In this document: positions 1 through 10,313 of the stretch, piece by piece
Numbering within the stretch: the first letter of the stretch is position 1
Layout: each line of letters starts with the position of its first letter
Assembly: GCA_022376465.1 (NCBI GenBank)
Contig: JACDTU010000006.1
Location: forward strand, 496,001-560,000
Reading direction: 5' to 3'
From: Cubamyces lactineus
Lineage: Eukaryota > Basidiomycota > Agaricomycetes > Polyporales > Polyporaceae
DNA: 64,000 bases
Made by a program: the position numbers and the translations under genes
The notes under the pieces: model-generated
Databases searched by the model: none
Seen by the model: the letters and a program-made list of their open reading frames with translations, nothing else
What the model was told of the DNA's origin: nothing

Positions 1-422
1 CTGAACGACGAGCGCGACGGGAGGACTCCGCCGCTAACAAATGTACAAGGGAGTGATTGTGATGTAGAAGGTAAGATTTTATACCTCTAATACATAGGAG
101 CAAAGAGAGTCACACCGTTGGTACCAGTCGATCGAGACACTCAGACATCTAAAAGCCTTTGGGATGCTGAGAATCATGTATTGGCGCTGCTATGGCTGAC
201 ATGATTGATAACGTAGAGTGTAAGGTGAGAAAGAGGTAATGAGTGTGGATGATTGGAGAGGGAAAGAGAACAAGGGAATGTGTGTGTGATGCGAGAGAGA
301 GGGGGGGAAATAATATGCTACAGTGGTCTAGATATATACATACAACAGGGGATGCACAGACAGAACGTGGACCATACTCGTCATGAGGGATCGTAGCGTA
401 CTCGCTCCAGAGACGCTCTTCT
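1..422. other. Window edge, 3' flank of the coiled-coil gene
   Basis: No gene seen. The stretch holds purine-rich, GT/GA-biased low-complexity sequence with a G-run near 301-307. It fits the 3' untranslated region and downstream flank of the minus-strand gene ending at 423. Confidence 0.4.
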
Positions 423-2246
423 TCAAATTTCCGCCATCAGCGTGGTGAGCCAGCGGGCGACCAAGCCCGCTGCCTCCTTCGTCTTCTCCCAGTCGCCCTC
501 GCAGACCTTCGGGGAAATGAAGCTGTCGAACTTGTCCGGGTGCCAGCGGAGGACCTCCATCTTGAGGATCTCCTTCGGCGTCTTCCCCGCGATGCTCTCG
601 CGGAACGGGTGGAAGATGAACGCGCGGACGCGCTCGAGCGTGATGTCTGCGGGGTCGGGGAGGGAGTACGTGAAGACGGGGAAGGGGAACTCGCTGAAGG
701 TGACGACGTTCTTCAGCGTGCGGTTCGTCTTGAGCTCGACCCACTTCAGCTCGTAGAGTCGGCAGATGGCGCGCATGTGCTGATCAGCCTCCTCCTGCTC
801 GGCCCGCTCCTTCTCCGCGCGTGAAGCCTTCTCCGCCTCCTCGCGGGCACGACGGGCAGCCTCCTCAGCTTCCTCACGGGCACGACGCTCAGCCTCCTCG
901 CGAGCCAGACGCTCAGCCTCCTCACGAGCCAGGCGCTCAGCCTCCTCGTGAGCACGGCGGGCGGCCTCCTCAGCCTCACGCGCCGCTCGCTCCTGTTGCT
1001 CGCGCCACTGCTGTTCGCGCCACGCACGCTCTTGCTGCTCGCGCCAAGCGCGCTCCTGAGCCTCACGCCAAGCACGCTGCTGCTCCTCGCGGGCACGGCG
1101 GGCGGCCTCTTCAGCCTCCCGGGCAGCCCGCTCCTGCTCTTCGCGCATCTGCCGCTCGCGCTCGCGCTGGAGGGCTTCCCAACGTCGGCGGATCTCCTCC
1201 TCCTGCCGCTTCTGTTCCTCGAGCTGCTTGATGCGCTGGATGTGGAGCTCGCGGATCCGCTCGCGCTCGGCTTCCTCCTCCGCAAGACGACGACGTTCCT
1301 CAGCTTCAGCCTCTTCGCGTCGGCGCCTCTCCTCGGCTTCCTCCTCCTCGCGGCGGCGCTTCTCTTCGGCCAGTGCCTGTTCACGACGACGCTCCTCCTC
1401 CGCCTCACGGCGCCGCTGCTCCTCGGCCTCCGCTCGCTTGCGCCGGCGCTCCTCGCGCTGGAGCCTTTCCTGCTCCTGGAGATAGCGCGCGCGCTCACGG
1501 TGCTCCTCCTCCTCGCGCTGGCGCTGGGCCTCCCGCAGAGCAGCCTCGCGTTCCTTCTCCTGACGCCTCTTGGCCTTTCGCGCGGCGATGTCGCGGAGCT
1601 TCTGCGCGGTCGCCTCATGCAGCAAGCGCTGGCGTTCGCGCTCGGGCGCCTCGGAGATCGCGTGCTCGACCGCAACGGCCTCCTTGTGGTAGTTCTCGCG
1701 CATCATGGCGTGGATGCGCAGGTCGCCGAGCCGCTGGAGCATGATCTGGTCCTCGGGTGTGAGAGGGCCCTTGGAGATGAGCTCCTCGACGAGGGGTTGC
1801 GCGGCGTCGTCGTGGTCGACGTAGATCTGGGTGCCGACGAGGGGCGGGGGCGGAGGCGGAGGTGGGGGCGAAGGAGGCGGGGTCGGCTTGCGGCGCGGCA
1901 TGAGGGGGCGCGGGTCGTAGCGTGACGGGGGAGGGGCGAGGAAACGCATGTTCTTGAACTCCTCCGCGGTAGGGTAGTCCGTGCCCTCGCTGCGCGGGCG
2001 GCGGCGACGAGCCGGAGTCGGAGTTCCCGGGGAAGAAGGCGGGGGAGGGGGTTGATAGTTTTGGTTCTGGAGCCGGATGCGTCGGAGGCTCTTCAGGTCG
2101 TTCGGTTTAGGCGGAGAGGGCTTATACACCTTGCGCGGATGGACCTGGGGGATATGCGTTTGGCCGCACGGACGGACAACGCGCGGGGGAACGCGGAGGG
2201 GAGTCTGCGGCTGCTGGAATCCGAAGGGACGCCAGTTTGAGAACAT
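423..2246 (-). CDS. Coiled-coil protein with NFKBIL1-like C-terminal domain
   Basis: Single-exon gene of 607 aa. Residues 1-135 are Pro/Arg-rich and disordered, including a run of about ten prolines near 130. Residues about 190-490 form one long charged coiled coil of Glu/Arg/Ala (AREEAERL-type units). The last ~110 residues are globular and contain the motif RWHPDKF, followed by a stretch with conserved Trp residues. That end resembles the C-terminal region of NF-kappa-B inhibitor-like protein 1 (NFKBIL1), whose HPD-type motif superficially recalls a J-domain; this is recalled family knowledge, not a search. No membrane segment or signal peptide. The exact cellular role is unknown; human NFKBIL1 has been linked to mRNA processing. 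A TATA-like box lies ~300 bp upstream. Confidence is high that the gene is real and moderate for the family. Confidence 0.8.
   Translation of the reverse strand: MFSNWRPFGFQQPQTPLRVPPRVVRPCGQTHIPQVHPRKVYKPSPPKPNDLKSLRRIRLQNQNYQPPPPPSSPGTPTPARRRRPRSEGTDYPTAEEFKNMRFLAPPPSRYDPRPLMPRRKPTPPPSPPPPPPPPPLVGTQIYVDHDDAAQPLVEELISKGPLTPEDQIMLQRLGDLRIHAMMRENYHKEAVAVEHAISEAPERERQRLLHEATAQKLRDIAARKAKRRQEKEREAALREAQRQREEEEHRERARYLQEQERLQREERRRKRAEAEEQRRREAEEERRREQALAEEKRRREEEEAEERRRREEAEAEERRRLAEEEAERERIRELHIQRIKQLEEQKRQEEEIRRRWEALQRERERQMREEQERAAREAEEAARRAREEQQRAWREAQERAWREQQERAWREQQWREQQERAAREAEEAARRAHEEAERLAREEAERLAREEAERRAREEAEEAARRAREEAEKASRAEKERAEQEEADQHMRAICRLYELKWVELKTNRTLKNVVTFSEFPFPVFTYSLPDPADITLERVRAFIFHPFRESIAGKTPKEILKMEVLRWHPDKFDSFISPKVCEGDWEKTKEAAGLVARWLTTLMAEI
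867..962 (-). repeat. Four 24-bp tandem units inside the coiled coil
   Basis: Units at 867-890, 891-914, 915-938 and 939-962 differ by a few bases each and encode eight-residue AREEAERL-like blocks. More diverged copies continue on both sides. This is in-frame expansion of a heptad/octad-like helical repeat. Confidence 0.75.
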
Positions 2247-2542
2247 GATGCTGTCGTAAGGAAAGAATGTGGTCTAGAAAGTGGGAAGGGTGGAAAAAAA
2301 CGGTGCTAGGGCTACAGCGGTTAGTACTTCTTGCGTTCGTCTTTGCGTCCGACGCTCCAGATGCTGGGGTTGGTTGGGTTGTCGATGGGGGCTTGGTGGT
2401 AGTCTTGAGCCTTGCTTGCAGGTAGGGGTTGGTGGTGGTAGGGGACGAAGGACAGAGCGTCGGGGGACACGCAATGTCGATGTTGATAACGGAGGCTAAA
2501 CGGGGGTAGGTGAAGAAGAGTCCAATCGGGGGCAAAGCAGGG

Positions 2543-2549
2543 CTTTATA
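2543..2549 (-). promoter_or_regulatory. TATA-like box
   Basis: TATAAAG on the minus strand, about 300 bp upstream of the start of the coiled-coil gene. The interval up to the ATG is pyrimidine-rich on the coding strand, as in many fungal 5' leaders. Confidence 0.4.
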
Positions 2550-4480
2550 TGTAGCTTTGGCAGTCGGGTAGCGGGGCTTGAACCTAGTCAGAGCCTGCTC
2601 GCGCGAATGTTTATGCTGTCCAAACACGCACCCTCGAAAAGTTGCCATCTTTGTCAGGTGTTGCACGCTGGCTGTGCCCAATCGTGCAGAGGTTGCTATT
2701 GTCGGCCAAAATGGGCAGCGGCGAGACAACACTCCGAGATTGCCGAACCGGCGTCAAACGGGGTCCCGTCCGGAACGATATCCTCCAAGCACTCCCTTTC
2801 CCCCATTGCACTCTCCGCATTGCGCTCAAGACTGTAGATACTACAGGAGAGTGCATGGGGTAATATAGGGACCGCGCGCATTCGCCCAGTCTAAGCGAGT
2901 GCGGGGAGGAACATGGGAAGGGAGGAGTCTGGGATGACCGGATGCGGGCAAATGTGAGTAGCGGATCAGATTTGAACGGAGGACGCCCAAACGTACCCCA
3001 TACCCTGGCTCTTTACCCGCGCCCTATCGATAGCGGCAATTTTAGGGCACTCGGCAGCCCTGATTAACAAAGCCATGGCCTTGCCGAGCGATCTGACCTG
3101 CGCTTTGCGTCCCGTCATCTCGGCGACAGGTACTGTACTGTAAGTCCAAGAGACGTCGTTTCTACGAGCAGAGTAAGCCCTTTGCGACGCGGTCGAAACG
3201 GATTCCAGTAGCGCGGGACTCACGCGTTAGGTTTATTGAATTCGCAGCCTGGCGCACGGGTAGCGCACACTCGCAGTCATACGATGCCATTTCATAGGCT
3301 GCTTGGGCATTGTTACGGTGTGAAATCCTGCGTACGTTAGAGGATACCGCATAGCATGTATCTCCGTGCGCGGTCGGTCCCCCATCTGGGCGCCGGGTGG
3401 ATGGTTACTGTATGTGCCTTTGATACAAAGAGGGAACTGCTTGATGATGGTCAAAGCAAATGTATAGCTCGGGCGTGACTTGGGCAATTTGACGCAGATC
3501 TTCACTGCATTGGTAGCAGCTTTATCCGTGATCCATGGTAACGTCGCGAGCGCAGCAACTTCCTCTACACAATGGTTTCCGTGGGGGTACAATCATTCAA
3601 TTGACGCATTGAGGCTGGCATGCGCGACTCAAATCAGCGCGTTCATTCATTGTGAAGGACTCGCAAGCCAAGCTCACCGTATCGGCTTAGAGTTCCAATC
3701 ATCCGATAGCGCGTCAATGCTCTGAGTCGCGCGCGCGAGCTTGGCCCTTGTGATGTTTCACCGTGTATAGCTCGCCACTGCACGAGAAGAGTCGCATCGC
3801 AGCTCCACAAACATAGCACCCGTGCGGATTTGTGAGCGTTCTGGTGCCGTTGGGTGGACGAAGTAGCATTGGTGCGCATTGACGTGGCAGAAAGGTCAAA
3901 TTCGCAGAAGTCTTCAAAGACGAGTAAATCGTCGAGCGGTTTTGGTAGTGACAATGGCACAGAGTCCAAGCAGAGCACCCTCACGAAGACGCAAGATCAG
4001 CTGTAGAAGAGAGCAGACCGTGCCGACAGCATTGGACGATTCATCCGGACTGCGAACCTACGCAAACTTACTTCTACAAACTGTGGTTCTGTGCCAATAA
4101 AGGAAATTCCCGACTCCCCGACGCCACGGGCGTCTACGACTTTCTGCATTCGACGTCCAGCAAGTTGAAGCGCTGATCTCTCGCCTACGCTTCAACTACG
4201 CCTCTGAATACCTGTCCACTACAACAAATGCCTGGTACTGATGTAGGAACGTATGACTGCTTTATATCGTCCCCAAACTCGGAGAAGCTGACCATAGATA
4301 TCGAACAATAGCAGGGGCCATCATCATGATCATGCCCGTCTCTACGGTTCGCTTTGAGGCTTGTCAATAGCCTATTGTATTGTCATTAAAATGTGACGGG
4401 CGGCCAAAACTACAACTGTAGGCTCATTTTTCTCATCACGACACGCTCCTTGCCGTGGCTAAACGCATAGCGTCCGTGCG
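2550..4480. other. Intergenic, no supported gene
   Basis: About 1.9 kb. Only short open frames on all strands, none with recognisable motifs, splice continuity or a promoter-like lead. Nothing recognised. Confidence 0.5.
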
Positions 4481-4488
4481 ATATATAA
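4481..4488 (+). promoter_or_regulatory. TATA box
   Basis: ATATATAA(AG) about 100 bp upstream of the ATG at 4589, a position typical for the genes in this window. Confidence 0.55.
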
Positions 4489-4588
4489 AGCAGAGCTTGC
4501 AACGTAACGCCATCAGCCACCGCTACTCCGCCCCCTTCATCTCGTGCATCTACTACGAGCCTACGCAGTTGTCCTTTAGTTTACAACT

Positions 4589-5571
4589 ATGCTTTCCCGC
4601 TTTGACACCCTACCAGCAATCAGGTATGATCCATTCTGCAAGCCCAGTGATCTCAGTACTGACAATCAAGTTGTTCGTGCGTTCAGCGTCAACAAGCAGC
4701 AAGAGAAGAACAATGGTGATCACCTCCTCGCACCATCTCTTTCACGTAGCCCGTAAGTGTATATACACCTTTAATGCGATGGGTCCTTATATTGAATGAG
4801 ACTCATACGATAGCACCGAGCTGCTGAACGAAGCTTCGAAACAATTTCCAGACGTCTCTGTGAAGAGAGTTGAGCGGACTACGTCGGAAATGTGAGTTCC
4901 ATCAGCTATATAACGAAATTCAATGCTGAACAACCTGTTCTAGCGTTCGAGAGCTCGAGCCTGACTGGGCTAATTGGGACGACGAACCGGACTTCGAGCT
5001 TCCGGAGGACGAGCAATCCCAACACAGTACGCGAGCAGCGCTCACGAGGAACAGAACCCTGAGACATTTAGCCACTACCTCTGGCTCGTCACAGTCGAAC
5101 GACCACACGAGGACCAGAAATGCCTTCTCTCAATCCGTGGAGGAGTGGGAGAACGGTCCTGCGAGTGCTCTTGAGCACGCGCCCCCTCCCGCCTTCCTCT
5201 CGCCAACCCTCTCTCGCTATCAGTCGGAAAGTGGGGTACACCAAGGCGATGGCGCCGAGGAAGAAAGAATGGATGAGGAACCGACGACACTGCCAATGGA
5301 AGAGATCTTTGACATCGAGCGTTGGTCGAACTCGCGGTACGCTACGCCCGCTCCAGGCTCGCCGCCTCCCTCAAGTTCAGCGAGGACGCCTGTTCGGAGG
5401 CAGATCGGAATGGACGACCTACGGAGACAGTTTACCCAAGACGCTGCGTCTCTGGAACGTGCCTCAAGTTCTTCGTCTTCTGGCATACTCCCTGCTGCCG
5501 CGGACGGTCACGGTGAACGCCCACCCGTTGCAGCACTTCGTCGTTCTCACCGCCTCCAAGGCAGGAAGTGA
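4589..5571 (+). CDS. Disordered acidic/Ser-rich hypothetical protein
   Basis: Three exons: 4589-4752, 4814-4891 and 4944-5571. Both introns are GT-AG (gtaagt and gtgagt donors) and the frame is continuous, giving 289 aa. The N-terminus reads MLSRFDTLPAIRYDPF. The middle has an acidic, Trp-containing stretch (EPDWANWDDEPDFELPEDE). The C-terminal half is Ser/Pro/Arg-rich and ends in a basic tail (RRSHRLQGRK). There is no signal peptide, membrane helix or recognised domain. The start was chosen because it opens the frame shortly after a good TATA box. Function unknown; nuclear or regulatory roles would fit the composition but are not shown. Confidence 0.65.
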
Positions 5572-5961
5572 TCGTGGCATGTGACCGTTGGTGCGCAGTG
5601 TCCTCCCTCGCACCGAAGATGTTCTCGGCTTCCAGTTATACATGGATGCCCTGGCCTGTGTATCTTGACACAGCTGATACCCATGATCCGGCGATGATTC
5701 CCTAGCCAGTGCCCATTCTCAAGGACATTATATCGTGGCACTGCGCACTTTGTGATGGCTTGCGGCCATTTTCTACCTCACATGCCTCTATATGCTCCTA
5801 GTCATGTACCAGTCCCAATACGTACTCCAGAATTTATAAGAACATTTGCGTATACTGTCGTATCCCATGAGCTACGAGACTTGGAGAGATATTATGATTC
5901 TCGAACTCAGAACTGACATCCGAATCTCGTAGCGTGTTCAAATTCTCTGCTGCTGCAAGAA
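5572..5961. other. Convergent 3' intergenic region
   Basis: About 390 bp between the convergent ends of the disordered-protein gene and the membrane-protein gene. No gene seen; terminators or polyadenylation signals for both would lie here. Confidence 0.4.
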
Positions 5962-8229
5962 TTAAGCATTCACCCTCAAAGCCTCCAGCCTCTGCTCAAT
6001 CCCCATCCCGTTGATTGCCTCTTCATCAATAAGTTTCTCCAAGCTAGGTCCCGCCGCTGCCGCGGGCAGATACGCGCCAAAATTGGTCGGACTCCCCGGA
6101 AAGGCGTCCCCAACGAGTTGCCGCTCGCTCCAGCTGCGCGAGAGAATCTCATCGACTTTGCTGAGTGCGGAGTGGCGCGCCTCGTAGCGTTGTGCCGGCG
6201 TTCCCCGGCTCTTCGCCTGGTAAACGGAATCGACGGAATCTGCGCTGGAATTGCGGTCAGGTCCTGGACGAGCGCGGGAAGATGGAGGCGGAGAGGTAGC
6301 AGCGGCAGAAGACTTCTTGGTGGGTGTCTTCTTGAGGCGCCCGCGGAAGGGAGACGAGCTGGCTGTAGATGGGAAAGGAAGGAGGGGTGGAGAACGGTGC
6401 GTCTTCAACTTCTTGTGCTTATCGCCTGGGGAGGTGTGCGTGGCAGCGGTCGTGGCTTGTGCGGGTTTGTTCTGTGTGGGCTCCGGAAGGCGCAGGTGCA
6501 GCGATGGGTTAGATCCAAAGTCGGGAGAGACGGCGCCAAAGAAGAGCTGAGACTCGAGAGGCGGCGAGGTGATCATGGGCGGGCTGACAGGAAGGATAGA
6601 CGAATCGACACGGCTCAGCGGTGGTAACCCACCAGCATCAGTTCCCTCCGATGTCGTTATAGATACGGAAACGCGAGATGCCGACGGAGACGAGCATGGA
6701 CTGTTCCGTTTATCTATCAGACTACGCCGCACTGGCAGAGCGGTGAACTTGTCGTCGCCGCGGCTCTTCTTCGACGGACTCCGAGATGCAGACCAGGAGA
6801 GATTCCATCCCCAACCTGACGCACCTTCCTTAGCCGGGCTCTTCGTAGGACTCGCGCTACGGCTCGGAGGTGCCGATATCAAGTCACCGGACTCGGGGTC
6901 TTCGACGACGAGTCGGAAGCCAGGAGGGGAATTCACCAGTTCAGAGGGATTGCGTGAGAGCATACTAGGGCGCCGCGAAGGGGTGTCCTCAGCTGACAAG
7001 GTTCGCATCGGCGAGCGCATCGCGTGGGCGGTCACGTCAGATGAATCGCGCTTATGCCCGCGACGCGTTCCGCTGGGTCGGCGGACATGGTCGTCGTTGG
7101 CGCACACAATGTCTTCCTCCTCTGTTCGACCGGGCTCGTATGCGGCCGGAGGCCGTCGTAGAGTACCCAGGCGGAGACGCTCGAGGATGCCACGCCTGAT
7201 CGACTTGTGCCGTAGTGTCTCGTAGGGAGCGACATCCTCGTCGTCGCTGAGGGCGTCGTATGGGTCGGGAGACGTTAGCCGTTGCGAGAACGTCGTCCTC
7301 GTGGTGCCTTTGCGTCCGAGTCCGGCTGAGGTAACAGGTGAGGTCGTTGCAGAAGGGTGTTCCAGGAACGGATCGTCTTCGGCCAGAGCTCCATCTGCGA
7401 CCTCAGGTGTCGCATCCTCCTTTGGGTTGTGCGTCGCTCTGCTACGGCGTGAGAACGCGCGCGCTATCCAGCTTCCCTGGTGGTCTTGAGGATCGCTGCC
7501 CGTATCTAGCAAAGGACGAGAGCTGGACTGCGAAGGGCGAGTAGGATCTCCTTCCGGCGGTGCTAGGGTGGGTGTTCCAGCCGATCGCCTGAACCGAGAA
7601 GGCGGAGTGTATCGAGGTCCAGGCTCTAGAGATTGCTCACGTCGGCGTAGTCCCGATCCTCGGCGGTGCTCGAGGCGGCGATACACAAGCCAGGTACATA
7701 GCATTCCAGCAAGAACACCTAGGATGGCGAACAGAGGTGCAAGGTAGACGATATCAAACCCTCCGTTGGAGCCCTTGCCTGATGAGTTACGGTTCCGAGT
7801 CACAGAAGAGCTTTTGGCGGGAGGAAGCGCAGTGACGTGAATGATCGTGCCAGAAGGAGTCGTCGTCGTAGAGTCGGACTGATCCGGTGCAGGAGTTGTT
7901 GTGGTATCAGCGAGCACAGTACTTGTCGCCCCCACAGCAGTCGAGGAGTCCAAAGCATCTTGAACAGGCGTAGAGCTGATGACATCCGGTAGCAACGTGC
8001 TCGTCTGGCCCCATGGCGGATAAGGCCACCAGTCGATGGATGTCGAAGTCGTCAAGTCTTGCCGGGGTGCGCGAAGATGAGGGGCAGACGTTGGAACAGA
8101 TGCCGCGAAGACACTTCCACTCGAAAGCAACCCAGACAAAGGCAGGAGACTGATGACCAGCAAACCCAAGTGAGAGGACAGCCGTCCTGACAACATCGTA
8201 TGGTGTCTCTTGTGGCGACACGCCAACAA
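5962..8229 (-). CDS. Single-pass membrane protein with long disordered tail
   Basis: Intronless, 755 aa. A hydrophobic stretch at about residues 18-43, ending near a VFAAS-type site, looks like a signal peptide; a start at the second Met (residue 12) would make it more canonical. Next comes a ~115-residue Ser/Thr-rich ectodomain with Trp pairs and many potential O-glycosylation sites, then a transmembrane helix at about residues 159-183 followed by an Arg-rich stop-transfer (YRRLEHRR). The remaining ~570 residues are cytoplasmic, basic, and rich in Ser-Pro and Arg-x-x-Ser motifs. This is type I topology, like fungal cell-wall sensors of the Mid2/Wsc type or Skg6-like proteins. No family domain was recognised, so the sensor idea is inference from architecture only. 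Highly phosphorylatable tail expected. Confidence 0.75.
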   Translation of the reverse strand: MLACRHKRHHTMLSGRLSSHLGLLVISLLPLSGLLSSGSVFAASVPTSAPHLRAPRQDLTTSTSIDWWPYPPWGQTSTLLPDVISSTPVQDALDSSTAVGATSTVLADTTTTPAPDQSDSTTTTPSGTIIHVTALPPAKSSSVTRNRNSSGKGSNGGFDIVYLAPLFAILGVLAGMLCTWLVYRRLEHRRGSGLRRREQSLEPGPRYTPPSRFRRSAGTPTLAPPEGDPTRPSQSSSRPLLDTGSDPQDHQGSWIARAFSRRSRATHNPKEDATPEVADGALAEDDPFLEHPSATTSPVTSAGLGRKGTTRTTFSQRLTSPDPYDALSDDEDVAPYETLRHKSIRRGILERLRLGTLRRPPAAYEPGRTEEEDIVCANDDHVRRPSGTRRGHKRDSSDVTAHAMRSPMRTLSAEDTPSRRPSMLSRNPSELVNSPPGFRLVVEDPESGDLISAPPSRSASPTKSPAKEGASGWGWNLSWSASRSPSKKSRGDDKFTALPVRRSLIDKRNSPCSSPSASRVSVSITTSEGTDAGGLPPLSRVDSSILPVSPPMITSPPLESQLFFGAVSPDFGSNPSLHLRLPEPTQNKPAQATTAATHTSPGDKHKKLKTHRSPPLLPFPSTASSSPFRGRLKKTPTKKSSAAATSPPPSSRARPGPDRNSSADSVDSVYQAKSRGTPAQRYEARHSALSKVDEILSRSWSERQLVGDAFPGSPTNFGAYLPAAAAGPSLEKLIDEEAINGMGIEQRLEALRVNA

Positions 8230-9244
8230 TCAGGTTGGTCGGCGCTGGTAAGAAGTAGTGGAGGGACGGGAGAGAGCGTCAGCGACGAGCGGTTCGTGGA
8301 AACTCGAGGTGAGTCGATAGTCAGCCGCGTCCTACGATCCACGATCAGAGTAATACGGCATTGGGCTGACATTGAATAGCAGTACTAGTCTACTTGGAGA
8401 TGCTCTCCATACTGATACAGAACGCAAAGAATGTGGTTGACGCACGCCAGTATATGTGGATTCGCTAGGTGCGTTACGCTTCATGGCTTCTCGACGGATC
8501 TTGACCACGCCAGAGCTTGAAACCGCAGCGGTGCGTAGCGTTGATTCTTCGATTTGGCAGTGAAATTGTGGGGCCACGCTGTCGCTAGCGCGGTAGTTCA
8601 TGTTACACACAGGGTGTATGAATTGTTTAATCTTGCTACCACATACTCGGAAGGAGCTAGAGGGGTAAGAGGAAGACTCGAAGAGCCTGAAGAATTAGTA
8701 CGGCTTCAGGTGGAATGTTTAGCGCTCAGCAGTGGCTATGAACTTGGGGTGGTATCGGAGATTAAAACGCCCGTCCTGAGCTTACAATTAAAGACTTACT
8801 CCGCTTATCGGAGTCTGCCGGAACTATTGTACCATCACTACTCTAGCAATCTGTAGACTCCGCCACACCACCACGTAGAGTCGTAGACCAAACCATTGAA
8901 ACACATTCTGCTACATCTACTCAATGCTTCAGGTACTACGCCCTGATAGTGGTACACGACTAACGGGGCCCAGCGACACTTGCAGTCTGTTGCTTCACAA
9001 AGTGCGTCCTTCCTAAGCACTCGGACTGGTGCGCCAAGGCTGCTCCCTCAGAAGTCGTCCCCGAGTGATCACGAAGAGTGCACCAAATTGGTGGTCATGC
9101 CACACCCGTGTATGCTGCGTTGTACTCAACACTTCCCTACCCTATACCATGTATAGCATCGCGAACTCAGAACACACTAGCTGGTAAGCCATTCCTATCA
9201 GCTAGATAACTTTCCACATCGCATGCGAGTATCCCTCAGGCTTG
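8230..9244. other. Intergenic, no supported gene
   Basis: About 1 kb between the membrane-protein gene and the UstYa-like gene. It holds the minus-strand promoter of the former. Open frames such as 8554-8856 lack motifs and splice support. Confidence 0.45.
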
Positions 9245-9873
9245 TCAAAGTTCGCTTGGCCTGTGCCTCCCAACCCACGCCCTGTAATGCTGCTGGTTCT
9301 GCTCTACTGCATCATACACCGCTCTCCAGTCCAGACACCTTCGAATCGGATTCGGTTCGACAGGTTTGTTGTTCGACGGGTATTGGTACGGGTCGAGGTG
9401 CGTGTCGCCGCGGCACAGGATCATCTGTCTGATATAGTTCATGCAATGCCGCGCAGGCTGTTCTTCTCGCTCTGCGCGGGGCTTCGTCAGCTGATCGCGC
9501 ATGATGTCGAGACAGCGGAGCTGGTGCAGCATAGAGACCATGAACGGCTCGCGCTGGGGTCCGAGGTAGATGAGCCCGTCGCCCGGCACGAGCGCGCCCC
9601 ATGCTGCGGAGGCGTTGAAGTCGTATCGCAGCCCAAGGTCGAACTGGAACGCTACGGGCTTGCGTTCGACGTCCCACATCCCACCTGTATACAAGGCATC
9701 AGCAGATGCTCTTTGAGTATGCGTCCTGAGAGAACTGTCTCACCATTCACAGGGCTGTGGGCTGGCTTGCCATATAGTCGAGTCAAGGTAACTAGCTTGT
9801 ACGACAAGTTCAAGGCGAGCAAGACCACGATCGTTATTGTTGCGAGGTTCTCGAGTCGACGGGGAGGATACAT
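9245..9873 (-). CDS. UstYa-like (DUF3328) protein, degenerate motifs
   Basis: Two exons on the minus strand, 9873-9744 and 9684-9245, joined by a gtgagac...tacag intron at a Gly codon; 189 aa. A single N-terminal membrane helix spans about residues 10-30. The lumenal part carries YLGPQREPF then HQLRCLD, and later RHCMNYIRQMILCRGDTHLDP. This layout (helix, aromatic lead, two His/Cys motifs, CRxDTxL, late Cys-Leu-Asp-Trp) matches the UstYa/DUF3328 family. Characterised members oxidise or cyclise peptides and have two HxxHC motifs. Here the first motif is HQLRC and the second lacks its first His, so at least two expected His are absent. Oxidase activity is therefore uncertain. The gene is divergent from the But2-C gene, with a 440-bp shared promoter. 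Confidence 0.8.
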
Positions 9874-10313
9874 GGTGAGAGTGCGTGTCGGGTTGCGTAC
9901 GGTACTTGCGCACATCGTGAAGGTATAGATGTATACTGACACATGCAACAGCACTGGAGATCACCTCGGAACACCATTCCTCCAAACCATCTCAATAGAA
10001 CCCTTTCTTTCCCACTGGTACAGCCTCGGCGCACAGGGCACTCGGCATATGGAAGTCAGCTTCCTGCAAAACGCCGCAGCGTTGCTGACGCACTTGATAT
10101 AGATGAGCGACCTAGACTCCTAGTGGGAAACCGATGATAGCTGTGCATGCTTCTTGGATTGCTGTGAATAGTTGTCATTGTCCGACTCGATGTGAGACGG
10201 CGGCGCAGCCACCATGAATGACTGGCCGAATCCTCTCCATTTTATCCCTCACACGTTCCTCTTAGACTTGCTTGTACCTCGCCGACTTTACTTCGCACAT
10301 CCACCACCTCACA
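9874..10313. promoter_or_regulatory. Shared divergent promoter
   Basis: 440 bp separate the starts of the UstYa-like gene (minus) and the But2-C gene (plus). A TATA-like tttatcc sits ~60-70 bp before the plus-strand ATG, followed by a C/T-rich leader. Co-regulation is inferred from spacing only. Confidence 0.4.

Noticed and set aside
948..1925. 325-codon plus-strand open frame antisense to the coiled-coil gene
   Set aside because: Leu/Ala-rich shadow of Glu/Arg codons on the opposite strand.
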